DNA of 64,000 nucleotides from Exophiala sp. HKRS030 (taxonomy: Eukaryota > Ascomycota > Eurotiomycetes > Chaetothyriales > Herpotrichiellaceae): the NCBI GenBank assembly GCA_023897205.1, contig JAHWDD010000003.1, positions 3,351,665-3,415,664 on the forward strand, written 5' to 3'. Position numbers and translations under genes: made by a program. Below, in pieces: positions 42,873-52,123 of the stretch (positions are counted from its first letter, which is position 1; each line of letters begins with the position of its first letter). The notes below the pieces were generated by a model that was not told where the DNA came from, made no database searches, and saw only the letters and a program-made list of their open reading frames with translations.

Positions 42873-45800
42873 TTTGCGTTGTCGGTGATTTGAGAAAAGT
42901 TCGATCAAGGTGTTCTCATTGCTGACAGAGTGCTTCGTCGCACAGGGCGACGTTTTGGACACAGTTGATTGTTACCGTGGCGAAAATGGTGGGATGGTTG
43001 TGCGACGGCAGGAACGAAAGAGTTTGTAGAAAAATTGCAAGGGCGGTGATGATGACTGGCGCCAGACTGGGGCTCGAGAACGGAGGTAGTAGGTCGGGTC
43101 TGGAACTTTTTAGTAAGTGTCAGAGCTTGTGTGACAGAAGTCAGTAGACGAGGGCCGCAGCACCGACGGAGCTTCAGGTCGAGTGTCGAGGTAGATTCGA
43201 TGTTGATGGTTGGTGAGCACTGAAGGGTTTTGGTGCCCAAGAAGAACAGAATGAGAATTGTGATGTAAAGAGTGATATGGACGGCAAAGGTCAGATCGGA
43301 TGGTGAAGCAATTCGAGGGCAAAGCGGAAGGTTAATTTTGCAGTGATGGTAGTGCTTGCAAGGATAGCGACCCTGCACCGAGGTTTCGGGTACGGCTGAA
43401 GTGGAATGAAGGATCAGCAAAGGTGGTGGATGGCAAAGGTCCGTGGTGAGTGGTGGGGTTAGTTGAAGAGGCGGGATACTGGGTTCTCCTTCGTCATAGT
43501 ACAGACTAGTCTCAGCGGGAGAATGGTGAAAAGTATGTGACTCTTTGATGGAATGTACCGAGTTTTGGACTAGGGGAGCAGATAGAGAGAATTTATCAGA
43601 CACAGGCTGCCTCAGAGACCTTGTCAGTGCTGCGAGGATTGAGACGCTGAAGAGGATGTGAGAAATACCTAAACCGATTCTGTGATGAGAACGAAGCGAA
43701 ATGATGGAAAGCTAGGAATGATGAGAGAGGTGACGAGGCCAAGTAGTAATGGAAGACAAGTTTATTGAGATGACAGTGGCAGGAAAAGTGTAAGCGAAGG
43801 ATGAAGAATCGAGAGTCTTGAGTCCTGAGTCCCGAGTTCAGACACAAGCTTGCCTGCGGTCCAAGTTTCAAGATTTTGAAAAAGGTCGACGAGTCGTTCT
43901 GATTGGCGATGAGAGGATCTCAGTTGGATTGGCAGTTTAGGCGAACTCGTAGTCGCACCTTCCCTTCCGTTGCTGCAAGGTGTTCCTCCAGTCGTGCCTA
44001 CCAACTTAGGTGACCTGAGGTAACTTCCAGGTTAGGAGGGGTTCACCAGATACAGAAGGAGCCATGGAGTCACAGAAGGGAAGTCACAAAACAGATGACA
44101 CAGAAGGACAGAAGGACAGAAGGAGCGACCTCGGCGGGGAGAGCACTAGAAGCCAAGAATAACACCGAGAGCAGAGACCAGCAGACGAGAGATAACGGTA
44201 CACGATGACATGTCATCCAAAAGTCTTTTGCATTTTTGCGAGGATGCGATTTGTGTCTTTGCATTGTTCGTCTTTGACGGCTTACCAGGGGGCCTGTCAC
44301 ACTTGCTAGTGTTTGTCCTCTAACTTACGGATTAGTATGTGATAGACATGTCCCGAACCCCCAAGTCTAAGATACCAAGGTAGGCCTGCACGGCCTGCAA
44401 CTTGTAACTCCAACCTGGCAGTGATGGTTTCACAGTTCTCAAATCGCTTGCTGCCTACGTCGATGCAAAGTGCTTTCCTAGTGGTCGATCTCTGGATTTG
44501 ACAGCTTTCAAGGTTTTTCTACCAGACGCCACTGACAATTGTTTTGGTTTTGTCTCCAAGAACTCTGGGCCACTTGGGGGACAGCCTAGCCGCATTGGGC
44601 TGCAGCTTCTGGACCCAACCACACCCAACACCTACTCCGTACAAGTTACAACGAGCCCACAAAGTGCCCACACCCAGCAAGTATTACCCGGAAGATCGAG
44701 TGGCGCACAGGCGGCATCTAGGCGGCAGCTAGGCGGTAAGGTCGACAACCAAGGGTCCTCCTAATAAGGATCCTCTACTGACTTGAGGCTCCTTAATTAC
44801 CCTTATGCATGAGATCATGATCCCAACGGGCATGACATCGATATGAGGTGACATACCCCATTGAACAAATTTCAGTTCGACCGCGGGAACAGGAGTTCAC
44901 ATAACAGACTGGCAAATACGGACTGACTCTAGCATCTGGAGCTTGCCAAGTTACTCTGTCAAGATCGGTCGTGGCTTGATCCTCCGATGAGATCTATGAT
45001 CTGTCGGTCGACAAGAGATCGATCTCGTTCTCGGGGCTTTAGCTGCCCGCCTTTAGCCTCTAATCATGCCTAGCATTGGGCCTTGGGTGCCTAGGACTCG
45101 GAGATAATAGTTAACTAGCGGGTGCTAGATAAGCGAGGCCTAACCTTCCCAAACGATTGACCAGTGACGATCAGCCTAGGTCACTAAGTACCTAGGTATG
45201 TAGTAGCTGTAGTCTGCTTCGTGGGTGGTTGCTAGCATCCCTCAGAGGTGCCTAATAGACACTTTACAAGACTTAAGTAGCTATTAGCCTTTAGCCTCCG
45301 AGGTAAGCCAGCTGTTATTGTCAACCACTTACTTAGGAGGCCCACGGAGTCCCCAGGAGGCTCAAGATCACAAAATCCCTAGCAGCGCCATAATTGCCCA
45401 CAAACGGCTTAGGCTCTTTTTAGTTGCACATCTGCCCGAATCTGGCAACCAGCTCTTCTCTAAACAGGCATCCACGACGCCCGTTGGTGTCGTTCCTACT
45501 TATTTCACCATGAAAGCCTGACTTGATACAAACTGCGCTCCGTTTTGGGCTTGGATCGCCATTTGTCTGCTTCTCTTTTCCCGAACACATTTCTCACTTG
45601 CTGATACAGTGAGACCAACGACTCGTCAATCAACCGATCATTACCCTCCTGTCACATTCGTCAATTTCTTAGTCTCGAACCTGCATCGCTCCACCAATGC
45701 CATTGAGAGTTGCCCGTCTGTACTCGCTTATGTCAGTCTGATCACTGCTTGATCTGTTCTTTCGTGCTCCATTCTAGCAAGACACTTCAAGCTCTTCTAC

Positions 45801-46259
45801 GCCAATTTAGTGATGATCATCATGACACGGCTGGTTTCGAAACGAACTCGATGAACTCAACAAGGGCCTGACCAATCTCCAGCCAAACATTCACTAGGCT
45901 CGCTACCTGAACCATCTGCCGAAAGACATGCCAGCAATGAAATAAGACAGGAACTCTGCAGGGTACACATCAAAAGTCGTTTGACGCCAGCCACTGTCCA
46001 AGTCATCAGCTGTCCAAGGTAACAATGATTGCTTCTTTCTCATCCACCAACTAGGCATCAACTTCTGGGGCGAGTGGCACCAAGAAGGTGAATCCCCATC
46101 TTCTTCATGTGGGGAAAAGCAGCTGCAGACTGGTAGCCTGCCGTTTGTTTACCCAGAATCCTGTTCGAGACGAGGTGTCGACATGATTGCGGCAAACACA
46201 ACGCTCATTCAGACCGCCTGTCAAGCCCTGCATTGCCAAGTCCTGAACAAGTCATCGAA
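42873..46259. other. Long non-coding stretch
   Basis: The first 0.8 kb upstream of the coiled-coil gene is pyrimidine-rich on the minus strand and has an open frame (43603-42905, minus) with one hydrophobic segment, more likely a long 5' leader than a gene. From about 44300 to 46180 no frame is supported; the sequence is rich in CTAG and CCTAGG words and short direct repeats, suggesting decayed non-coding DNA. No transposase or reverse-transcriptase motif is visible. Confidence 0.45.
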
Positions 46260-47360
46260 TCATGACCTCTCCTTTATCATTTCTCCATGTAAATGTGCTA
46301 ACTCAGGAATGATCAGGCTCTCTATCTCCATCCCTTCGGTCACAGTACCACCTTCTAAATCGATATGGTCCTGTTCATGCTTGCGTTCCGCCAGGCCGAT
46401 CAGCGCTTCATTTCCAGAAAAGCTTTTTGACCTCCGTGTCTTCGGAACCCGAATCCAATGTTCATCGCCCTCGCGATTGACAAAAACCACCTCCCACTTT
46501 CGTGTTGTGAGCAGATTGCCAATCACCAGGTCATGTTGATACCGCCGCAGAGCTTGCTCTGCCTTGCTAACCAGCAAATTGGGGTCAGTTTCAAGCTTGA
46601 AGCTGACAATCATACTTCCTTTGGGTGCCCACGACTGTACCAGGTTGTTCAGGAATTTCGGAACTGGATCTAGGTTTATGACGAGCTGTCGGCTATTTCC
46701 TGAACCTTGTCCATCTTTTTGATCTTCCCGTGATTGAATCTTGTGCTCCTCCATCCGATCTCGAGGAATGAAGAAGTCCGACACAGCCGCAGCTAAGTAG
46801 AACAAAGCACGGTTGCCCACTGGATGCATGATCTCTGCTAGACTACGGAGCTCAAATAGATATTCTGTCACCGTAGTGAAGGGCAGCAGCAGTAAGAGCC
46901 GGTTTTTCTTGGCGTAGTGGTATTCTTCCAGGACTCGTCTCATCTTCTCCTGGTACTCCTTCCGCACCACCACACCTCCTTCATCGCCATCTGATTCTTC
47001 CATGAAATCAAGAAAGCAGTTGGTACTGTGGCTGTAGTGCCTGGAGTATGGCAAGAGGCTGAATTGCCGGTGTAGAAAAATGACGGCATACCCATTTTTG
47101 AGAAAGTATTCTGCGGATGTCGCTCCTCTCGTTCCCGCTGAGAAGTTGTCGATGAACCGGACTGTTTGGTTTTCAAGAGGCACCGTCGTACCTCCGGATG
47201 TGACCAAGACAACCCTTCGGTCCGGTGAGGTCTCGAGGTGATACTGGACAAACTCTCGCGCGAGGGCCTGATGACTCGCCAAAGCTTTGGGCGGGACACT
47301 GCTGTTGAAGTAGTCTGTTGCTGCGTCCCCAGAAGTACCATTTACTTGGGATGGTGCCAT
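46260..47360 (-). CDS. CAB2: Phosphopantothenate-cysteine ligase
   Basis: Single intact exon, 366 residues, start MAPSQVNGTSG. It is the eukaryotic PPCS: VVLVTSGGTTVPLENQTVRF followed by IDNFSAGTRGATSAEYFLK, the nucleotide and phosphopantothenate site, then GYAVIFLHRQFSLLPYSRHY, YLAAAVSDFFIP, GSMIVSFKLETDPNLLVSKA, and the C-terminal dimer strand VVFVNREGDEHWIRV. It joins 4'-phosphopantothenate to cysteine with ATP in cytosolic coenzyme A biosynthesis. Length matches fungal Cab2. The Lys in VSFKLETD and the Asn in IDNFSAG expected for substrate binding are present. No neighbouring gene belongs to the same pathway, although the acetyl-CoA transporter about 32 kb away uses a downstream product. 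Confidence 0.92.
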   Translation of the reverse strand: MAPSQVNGTSGDAATDYFNSSVPPKALASHQALAREFVQYHLETSPDRRVVLVTSGGTTVPLENQTVRFIDNFSAGTRGATSAEYFLKNGYAVIFLHRQFSLLPYSRHYSHSTNCFLDFMEESDGDEGGVVVRKEYQEKMRRVLEEYHYAKKNRLLLLLPFTTVTEYLFELRSLAEIMHPVGNRALFYLAAAVSDFFIPRDRMEEHKIQSREDQKDGQGSGNSRQLVINLDPVPKFLNNLVQSWAPKGSMIVSFKLETDPNLLVSKAEQALRRYQHDLVIGNLLTTRKWEVVFVNREGDEHWIRVPKTRRSKSFSGNEALIGLAERKHEQDHIDLEGGTVTEGMEIESLIIPELAHLHGEMIKERS

Positions 47361-48763
47361 GTTGAGGTGACCTGGTAACCGAGTCCTTTTGCCTTACCGG
47401 GTATGATGTCACAATGCTGAGAGTCTCAAGCGATAGGTCTTTTGAGCAATTACTTATGATGCCACAAGCTGGATGACCACTATTCTCGGTGTTTGCTGAG
47501 TAGTGTGATGAGCGCTTCGGTGTGAGTCAATACTCTAATCAAATTTTCAGCCCGAGAGAGAAGACGTAGTCCTTTTCCTGTTGACCGAATGATTTATCGG
47601 ACAGTGCGGAGGATGAGAAGTGCAGCGCAATCACCATCATACTCAAAGAAATCCATAAAGTCACAATAAATTTCGTGTTTGGCAATTTAGATCTCAGGGC
47701 AGGTCTCATGTACAAACAAGACGGTAAGAAGCGGTTTGATGAGCAATAGATCCGAAGACGGCATCCTTTGAAAGCGATCATAGCCGCACCAACTTCCTCG
47801 TCGCCTCAGTTCGAAAGCATATCGAAGCTCTCAGGCAGAAATTAAACCGAGGTTCATGGTCACGGGACTAAGCCCAAGCCAACCTTGCCGAAGCTGCTGT
47901 CTGACTCGTGTTTGGGCACGTGAGACAGGCATCTCTCAGTATCTGCGAGTCATGTCATCTCTCGGCTCGTCAGGCAAATCCCAAGGCAGACTTGGCCCGT
48001 TTGCTCAGGCACTCGTGGCACTGTTCTTTTCGCTGACCTTGAGTCTGAGCCAGTTCCGAATTTAGAACACCTCCTGATGCAAGCGAGGAACCTTCAACAT
48101 GAGCGTCGAGTGATCCTTCTCGTTTCTGCGACGCAAAAGGTCATGAATGGAATTGATGTTGCCTAGACCAGTCGCCCAGCCAGTCACATCGACATCACTG
48201 AGTACCACGACCACGGCCATGTTTCCGTTTCGAAGGCAATTGTGCGAATACGTGGACTTTAGGTTCATCCCAAGGCATTCACAAGGCTGACCGTGGGAAG
48301 CCGTACTAAGAACCAGACACTAAGCGAGCTTGTCTCCTTTCTTTCGACCTCAGAGAGAAATGATTCTACCGCCAGTCGAGTACACCATGCGGCTCAGACG
48401 GTAAATTTCCTTTACTCTGAAAATTGGTTATGCCATGAGGTACTATATTTCAACCAATTGTTGCTGTTGAATCCTCCAGGTTCGTATCCAAATGCCTGCA
48501 ATACGTCGTTGTTGTGGCAAGGCTCATCCCGGTGCCGATATCCGTCTTTCTTTGTGGAGTTCATTGTGGCTAATCTTGACGTGCAATATCACTGAAGTCC
48601 ATGCATTCTACCAGACTACATTCTCTACGAGCTTCGTGTAGAGTGCAAGGTAGAATATATATGACTGTTGTATAAACCCAGGCAATGAACCAGAGCTTCC
48701 CTGGAAACTCCCTCGTGTAAGTTTCATTATCCCGAAAGGACAGAAACACGACCATCCTTCAAC
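47361..48763. other. Divergent intergenic region
   Basis: About 1.4 kb lies between the divergent starts of the ligase and RTA1-like genes. Short frames at 47539-48595 on both strands are not supported. A TATA-like tagaatatatatgac sits at 48651-48665, about 100 nt before the RTA1-like ATG. Confidence 0.45.
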
Positions 48764-49777
48764 ATGATCCATCCGGTTCAGGGCTCGTTCTACATCTATG
48801 CCCCAGTCAAGGGCGCATCGATCGTCTTCGCCGTACTCTTCGCCATCTCAGGGGTGCTGCACATCTGGCAGAACAACCTGAAGCGCCGATCATGGCGCAT
48901 CGGCGTGTTACTCCCATGGGCTGCTCTGCTCTTTGTGGTCGGCTTCAGCCTGCGTGAGTACGGTGCATACCACTACGGCAACATGGGCCTGTTCATCGCG
49001 AGCACGGTGCTCCTTTTCGTCGCGCCACCCGTCTACCAGGGCGCCAACTATTTCATCTTTGGGCGCATCCTGTACTACCTCCCCTACCTCTCGCCTCTGC
49101 ACCCGGGACGAGTGTGGACGACCTTCGTGGCGCTCGACACTGTCGACGGGATCCTCGCGGGCAACGGAGCAGCTCGCGCCGCCAACCCCAGCAACACGCC
49201 CGCCCAGATCAACATCGGCAGGATCCTGGTCAAAGTCTCGCTCTTCCTCCTGCTCGCCATGTTCTTCGCATTCGTGTACCTGATCGTCATCTTCCACCGG
49301 CGGTGCATCGCCGCCGGCGTGTTCAACCACAAAGCCAGAGTCATCATCTACACGCTGTACGCATCGAGCTTCCTGATCCTGATCCGCAACTGTTTCCGCA
49401 CCGCGTCCTTCTTCTACCCATGGGACTCGGTCGCCAACGGCGAGGAATGGCCCTTCTGGGTCTTCGAGGCCGTGCCCATGCTCCTCAACTCCATCATGCT
49501 CAATGTCTGGACGCCCGCTGAATATCTGCCTACCAATTACAAGGTCTACCTTGCCACCGACGGTGTCACCGAGATCGAGGGCCCAGGCATGATCGACAAG
49601 CGACCTTTCCTCCTGACTCTCTTCGACCCCTTTGACATCGTGGGTCTGCTGCGCGGTGAGGACCATAAGAATAAATTCTGGGAGAAGGATGGCGTCGGTG
49701 GGCCCAAAGAAGGCGATGATGCGCCGAGCGTCCAGCCTCCGTTGCAGATCACAGAAGAAAGCACTAACAAACAGTGA
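48764..49777 (+). CDS. RTA1-like membrane protein (lipid-translocating exporter family)
   Basis: Single intact exon, 337 residues, clearly GC-richer at third codon positions than most neighbours, which suggests higher expression or different ancestry. It has seven hydrophobic segments: GASIVFAVLFAISGVLHIWQ, IGVLLPWAALLFVVGFSLRE, MGLFIASTVLLFVAPPVYQG, then segments near residues 165, 200, 230 and 245. The loop YQGANYFIFGRILYYLPYLS and the motif SSFLILIRNCFRTASFFYPW match the RTA1 signature. The cytosolic tail (about residues 260-337) is acidic. Relatives are Rta1 and Rsb1, linked to phytosphingosine and sterol-drug tolerance at the plasma membrane. Confidence 0.88.
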   Translation: MIHPVQGSFYIYAPVKGASIVFAVLFAISGVLHIWQNNLKRRSWRIGVLLPWAALLFVVGFSLREYGAYHYGNMGLFIASTVLLFVAPPVYQGANYFIFGRILYYLPYLSPLHPGRVWTTFVALDTVDGILAGNGAARAANPSNTPAQINIGRILVKVSLFLLLAMFFAFVYLIVIFHRRCIAAGVFNHKARVIIYTLYASSFLILIRNCFRTASFFYPWDSVANGEEWPFWVFEAVPMLLNSIMLNVWTPAEYLPTNYKVYLATDGVTEIEGPGMIDKRPFLLTLFDPFDIVGLLRGEDHKNKFWEKDGVGGPKEGDDAPSVQPPLQITEESTNKQ

Positions 49778-51132
49778 CAGCTCTAACAAAAAGTGACACG
49801 AACAAAGGTAACTTGGAACCATGGAGAGGAGTTGTTGCTGCGCTGGTAGTGGGATTTCTTCGCTGCGTTTGAGTTTGGTTCTTGTGGTGTTCTGTCGGTT
49901 AGACGATATGATTTCTTTTTTTTATAGACGTGTCTGTCGATCCAAGAATAAGTATGGACTCTGTTCGCGTTGCTCAATTGCCCTGCTCCCGATGAGCTAG
50001 AAGGGTTGTTCGCTTTCATGTGCTATGTTGTATGTGTGTACTTAGAGCCTCAGCTTTCTCATGGACGCCCGCATCCACGGTTTTGGCTGGCCTTGAGTGA
50101 ACTCTGCAGTCGGTCATACATCCCAGCTGGTGGGCGGATGCGAGTAGTCTCGAGTAAGATACTGCACCGCGGACAAAGCAAGAGCTAGCGCTTGAACATC
50201 TCCGTTGCTTTGCTTCTTCACCTCCTTATAGTGCCTGATGCTGCAGACATCTTTATACTCCGTTGCTTTGCTTCTTCACCTCCTTATAGTGCCTGATGCT
50301 GCAGACATCTTTATACTCCTCAATAGACCATTCCTGCGGGGCGTTGACCATTCCTTGCTCCTGGCCCTGGTGGATGAATTAGCGTCCCAGACGGCGTGGC
50401 CTGCAAGGTAGCGAGAATCTTTGCGCTCTGCATGCAGCCTGGCTAAAGACCGAATCTAAAGCTGCACACTAATGGATCATTTGAGCAAAGATACGTCAAA
50501 CGCCACAGTCTCTATCTAATTCTCAACGTCTATTTGTACTTATTGTGGTTACCTTTGGGAGACTGGAGTAAGGACGCCACAGGCTATTCTTCTCAGCTGC
50601 AGCCGGAGCGCTCACGGGTGGTTTAGCGCATTTTTGAGAGACGTCTCTCTGGGAGAAGTCAGAAGTCAGCGAAAGATTAGAGAGCGGATTTACAATCGTC
50701 AGTCAAAGGTGAAGAGAAGAATAAAAGGATTGATGAGGTCGGGATGATCAGCACGTGAGCCATACACAATGACGGCCAATAGTTGTTCCTCTGCCGCTGC
50801 TTGCGTCGCTGTGCATTTCATCATTGGCCTCCTTCACGTCATCTCCCACCATTTTGCTGATCATCTTCCTCGCATGTGGCTCGCAACAGCCTGGAGCGTA
50901 AAACACTGCTGAAACCTGCTGGCTTTCGGTCGGATACTTGCAGCGTCATAGTTGTCGTCATGGCCTCAGAAGTGGTTCGCCGTCAAAATATAAACATACC
51001 ACCTGATTGAGGATGTCGCTTCTATCATCCAATACACCGTCCCTTACCACCCCTATTTTATTGTCATTTCCATCATCTTGCAGGTTGAGACATACTCAAA
51101 GTCCTACCAATCCAATCAGAACCACAGACAGG
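49778..51132. other. Intergenic region
   Basis: It lies between two tandem plus-strand genes. It contains a perfect 58-bp tandem duplication and no supported gene. The open frame beginning at 51007 is read as leader upstream of the next gene; an in-frame ATG at 51013 could extend that protein by 40 residues. Confidence 0.5.
50203..50318. repeat. Perfect tandem duplication, two 58-bp units
   Basis: Unit 1 at 50203-50260 and unit 2 at 50261-50318, each beginning cgttgctttgcttcttcacc and ending atctttatactc, are identical. Perfect identity implies a recent event or an assembly duplication. It lies 425 nt past the RTA1-like stop. Confidence 0.95.
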
Positions 51133-51755
51133 ATGGCCGAAAGCACACAACCCAAGTCTGGCAGCGTTCTCGGCGATGTCAAATCAGCACTCAAAGGTGT
51201 CAGAGGTGCCGGTGATGCCATTCGCGGCCAGTTCAATGAATCTGTCGATGCTGCGTTTCAGGATGGTCTAGGAGAGTCCAAGAACAGAGCCGTCAAAGAG
51301 AAGGGCATTGCAGACCTAGACCAGGCGGATGCACGCTTCAAGAAGTCGCATAACGCGCCAACAACTGCAAATGCCACTACACCGTCGGCAGGCTTGGGGC
51401 GCCAGTAACTGGGACCGCACATGATACGACTTCTGTACCGCACTCAGGCCCAGGACTTGGATCAAGTCACTACGACTCTCTCGACTCTAACAAGCACGGC
51501 CGTGGTGGCGAGACCCAAACATCGACTCAAGAGGGCAGTACTTCGACTTATCCGGCCGAAGGCTTCAACCAGCAGGGCGGTGCCGCGGGCACCCCTGGTG
51601 GGCTCACGACTGGTGGGTTGAGCGGGAGTTCACATCTTGGTCATGGCACAACGACACGCACGGGAGCCCACGCGGGTGGCGCTGGAAACCTGGAGAGCAG
51701 AGTTCCTGAGCATGGCCTGGGAGGCGAGCCTGCACCGGCGCAGCAGAGATTCTGA
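51133..51755 (+). CDS. Small hydrophilic Gly-rich protein, stress-protein-like
   Basis: Single exon, about 207 residues after restoring one G in the run 51396-51399, which changes GLGRQ-stop into GLGAPVTGTAHDTT. The start is the ATG at MAESTQPKSG. Residues 1-85 are a charged amphipathic helical part (GDVKSALKGVRGAGDAIRGQ, DAAFQDGLGESKNRAVKEKG). Residues 90-207 are Gly/Ser/Thr-rich and disordered (GGAAGTPGGLTTGGLSGSSH, GNLESRVPEHGLGGEP). No Cys or membrane segment was seen. Composition resembles fungal stress-induced hydrophilic proteins of unknown role; this is inference from composition. The second frame retains coding character up to its TGA, which supports an artefactual frameshift. Confidence 0.7.
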
Positions 51756-52123
51756 TGTCTGGTTGAAATACTAGACAGAAAGTCTCGACGATAGTCGGAT
51801 TGTCTTCTTACAGCCCTTTTGTGGCAATTGATACCCTTATAGTTTGCTTTGCCATTACAGTGGATTGAGTCCACGGAAACAATAACAATAAGAACAGTGA
51901 ATGCCACGCCATCTCGTCTTGCCGTGGCCTGTTAGCTTTCAGATACTGCCATTCACTCTACAACAGTGAGTGAAGAACCTCACTGCGTCTTGGCATTATC
52001 ATTCCCAATCCTCTGTTCCTTCCTGAAAATGTCCATTCGCACTTTCCCCTTTTGTCCTTCTCGACCCTGGTTTCTCTTCATCCTCAGACTCGTCTTCAGA
52101 CATCATATCATCCAATTTTCATC
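51756..52123. other. Short intergenic region
   Basis: It holds the 3' UTR of the small protein and the promoter of the ATPase gene, with a strongly CT-rich leader (ccattcgcactttcccc, ctggtttctcttcatcctc) directly before the start codon. Confidence 0.45.

Noticed and set aside
42905..43603. 232-codon minus-strand frame upstream of the coiled-coil gene, with one hydrophobic segment
   Set aside because: Composition is Pro/Ser/His-rich without domain content and overlaps the 5' end of a better gene; more likely a long leader.
44340..46180. CTAG-rich stretch as a possible transposon
   Set aside because: No terminal repeats, transposase, integrase or reverse-transcriptase motif could be seen; only short simple words recur.
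48908..49822. 304-codon minus-strand frame opposite the RTA1-like gene
   Set aside because: It is antisense to a clear membrane-protein gene with high third-position GC, which produces long open antisense frames; the translation is acidic and incoherent.
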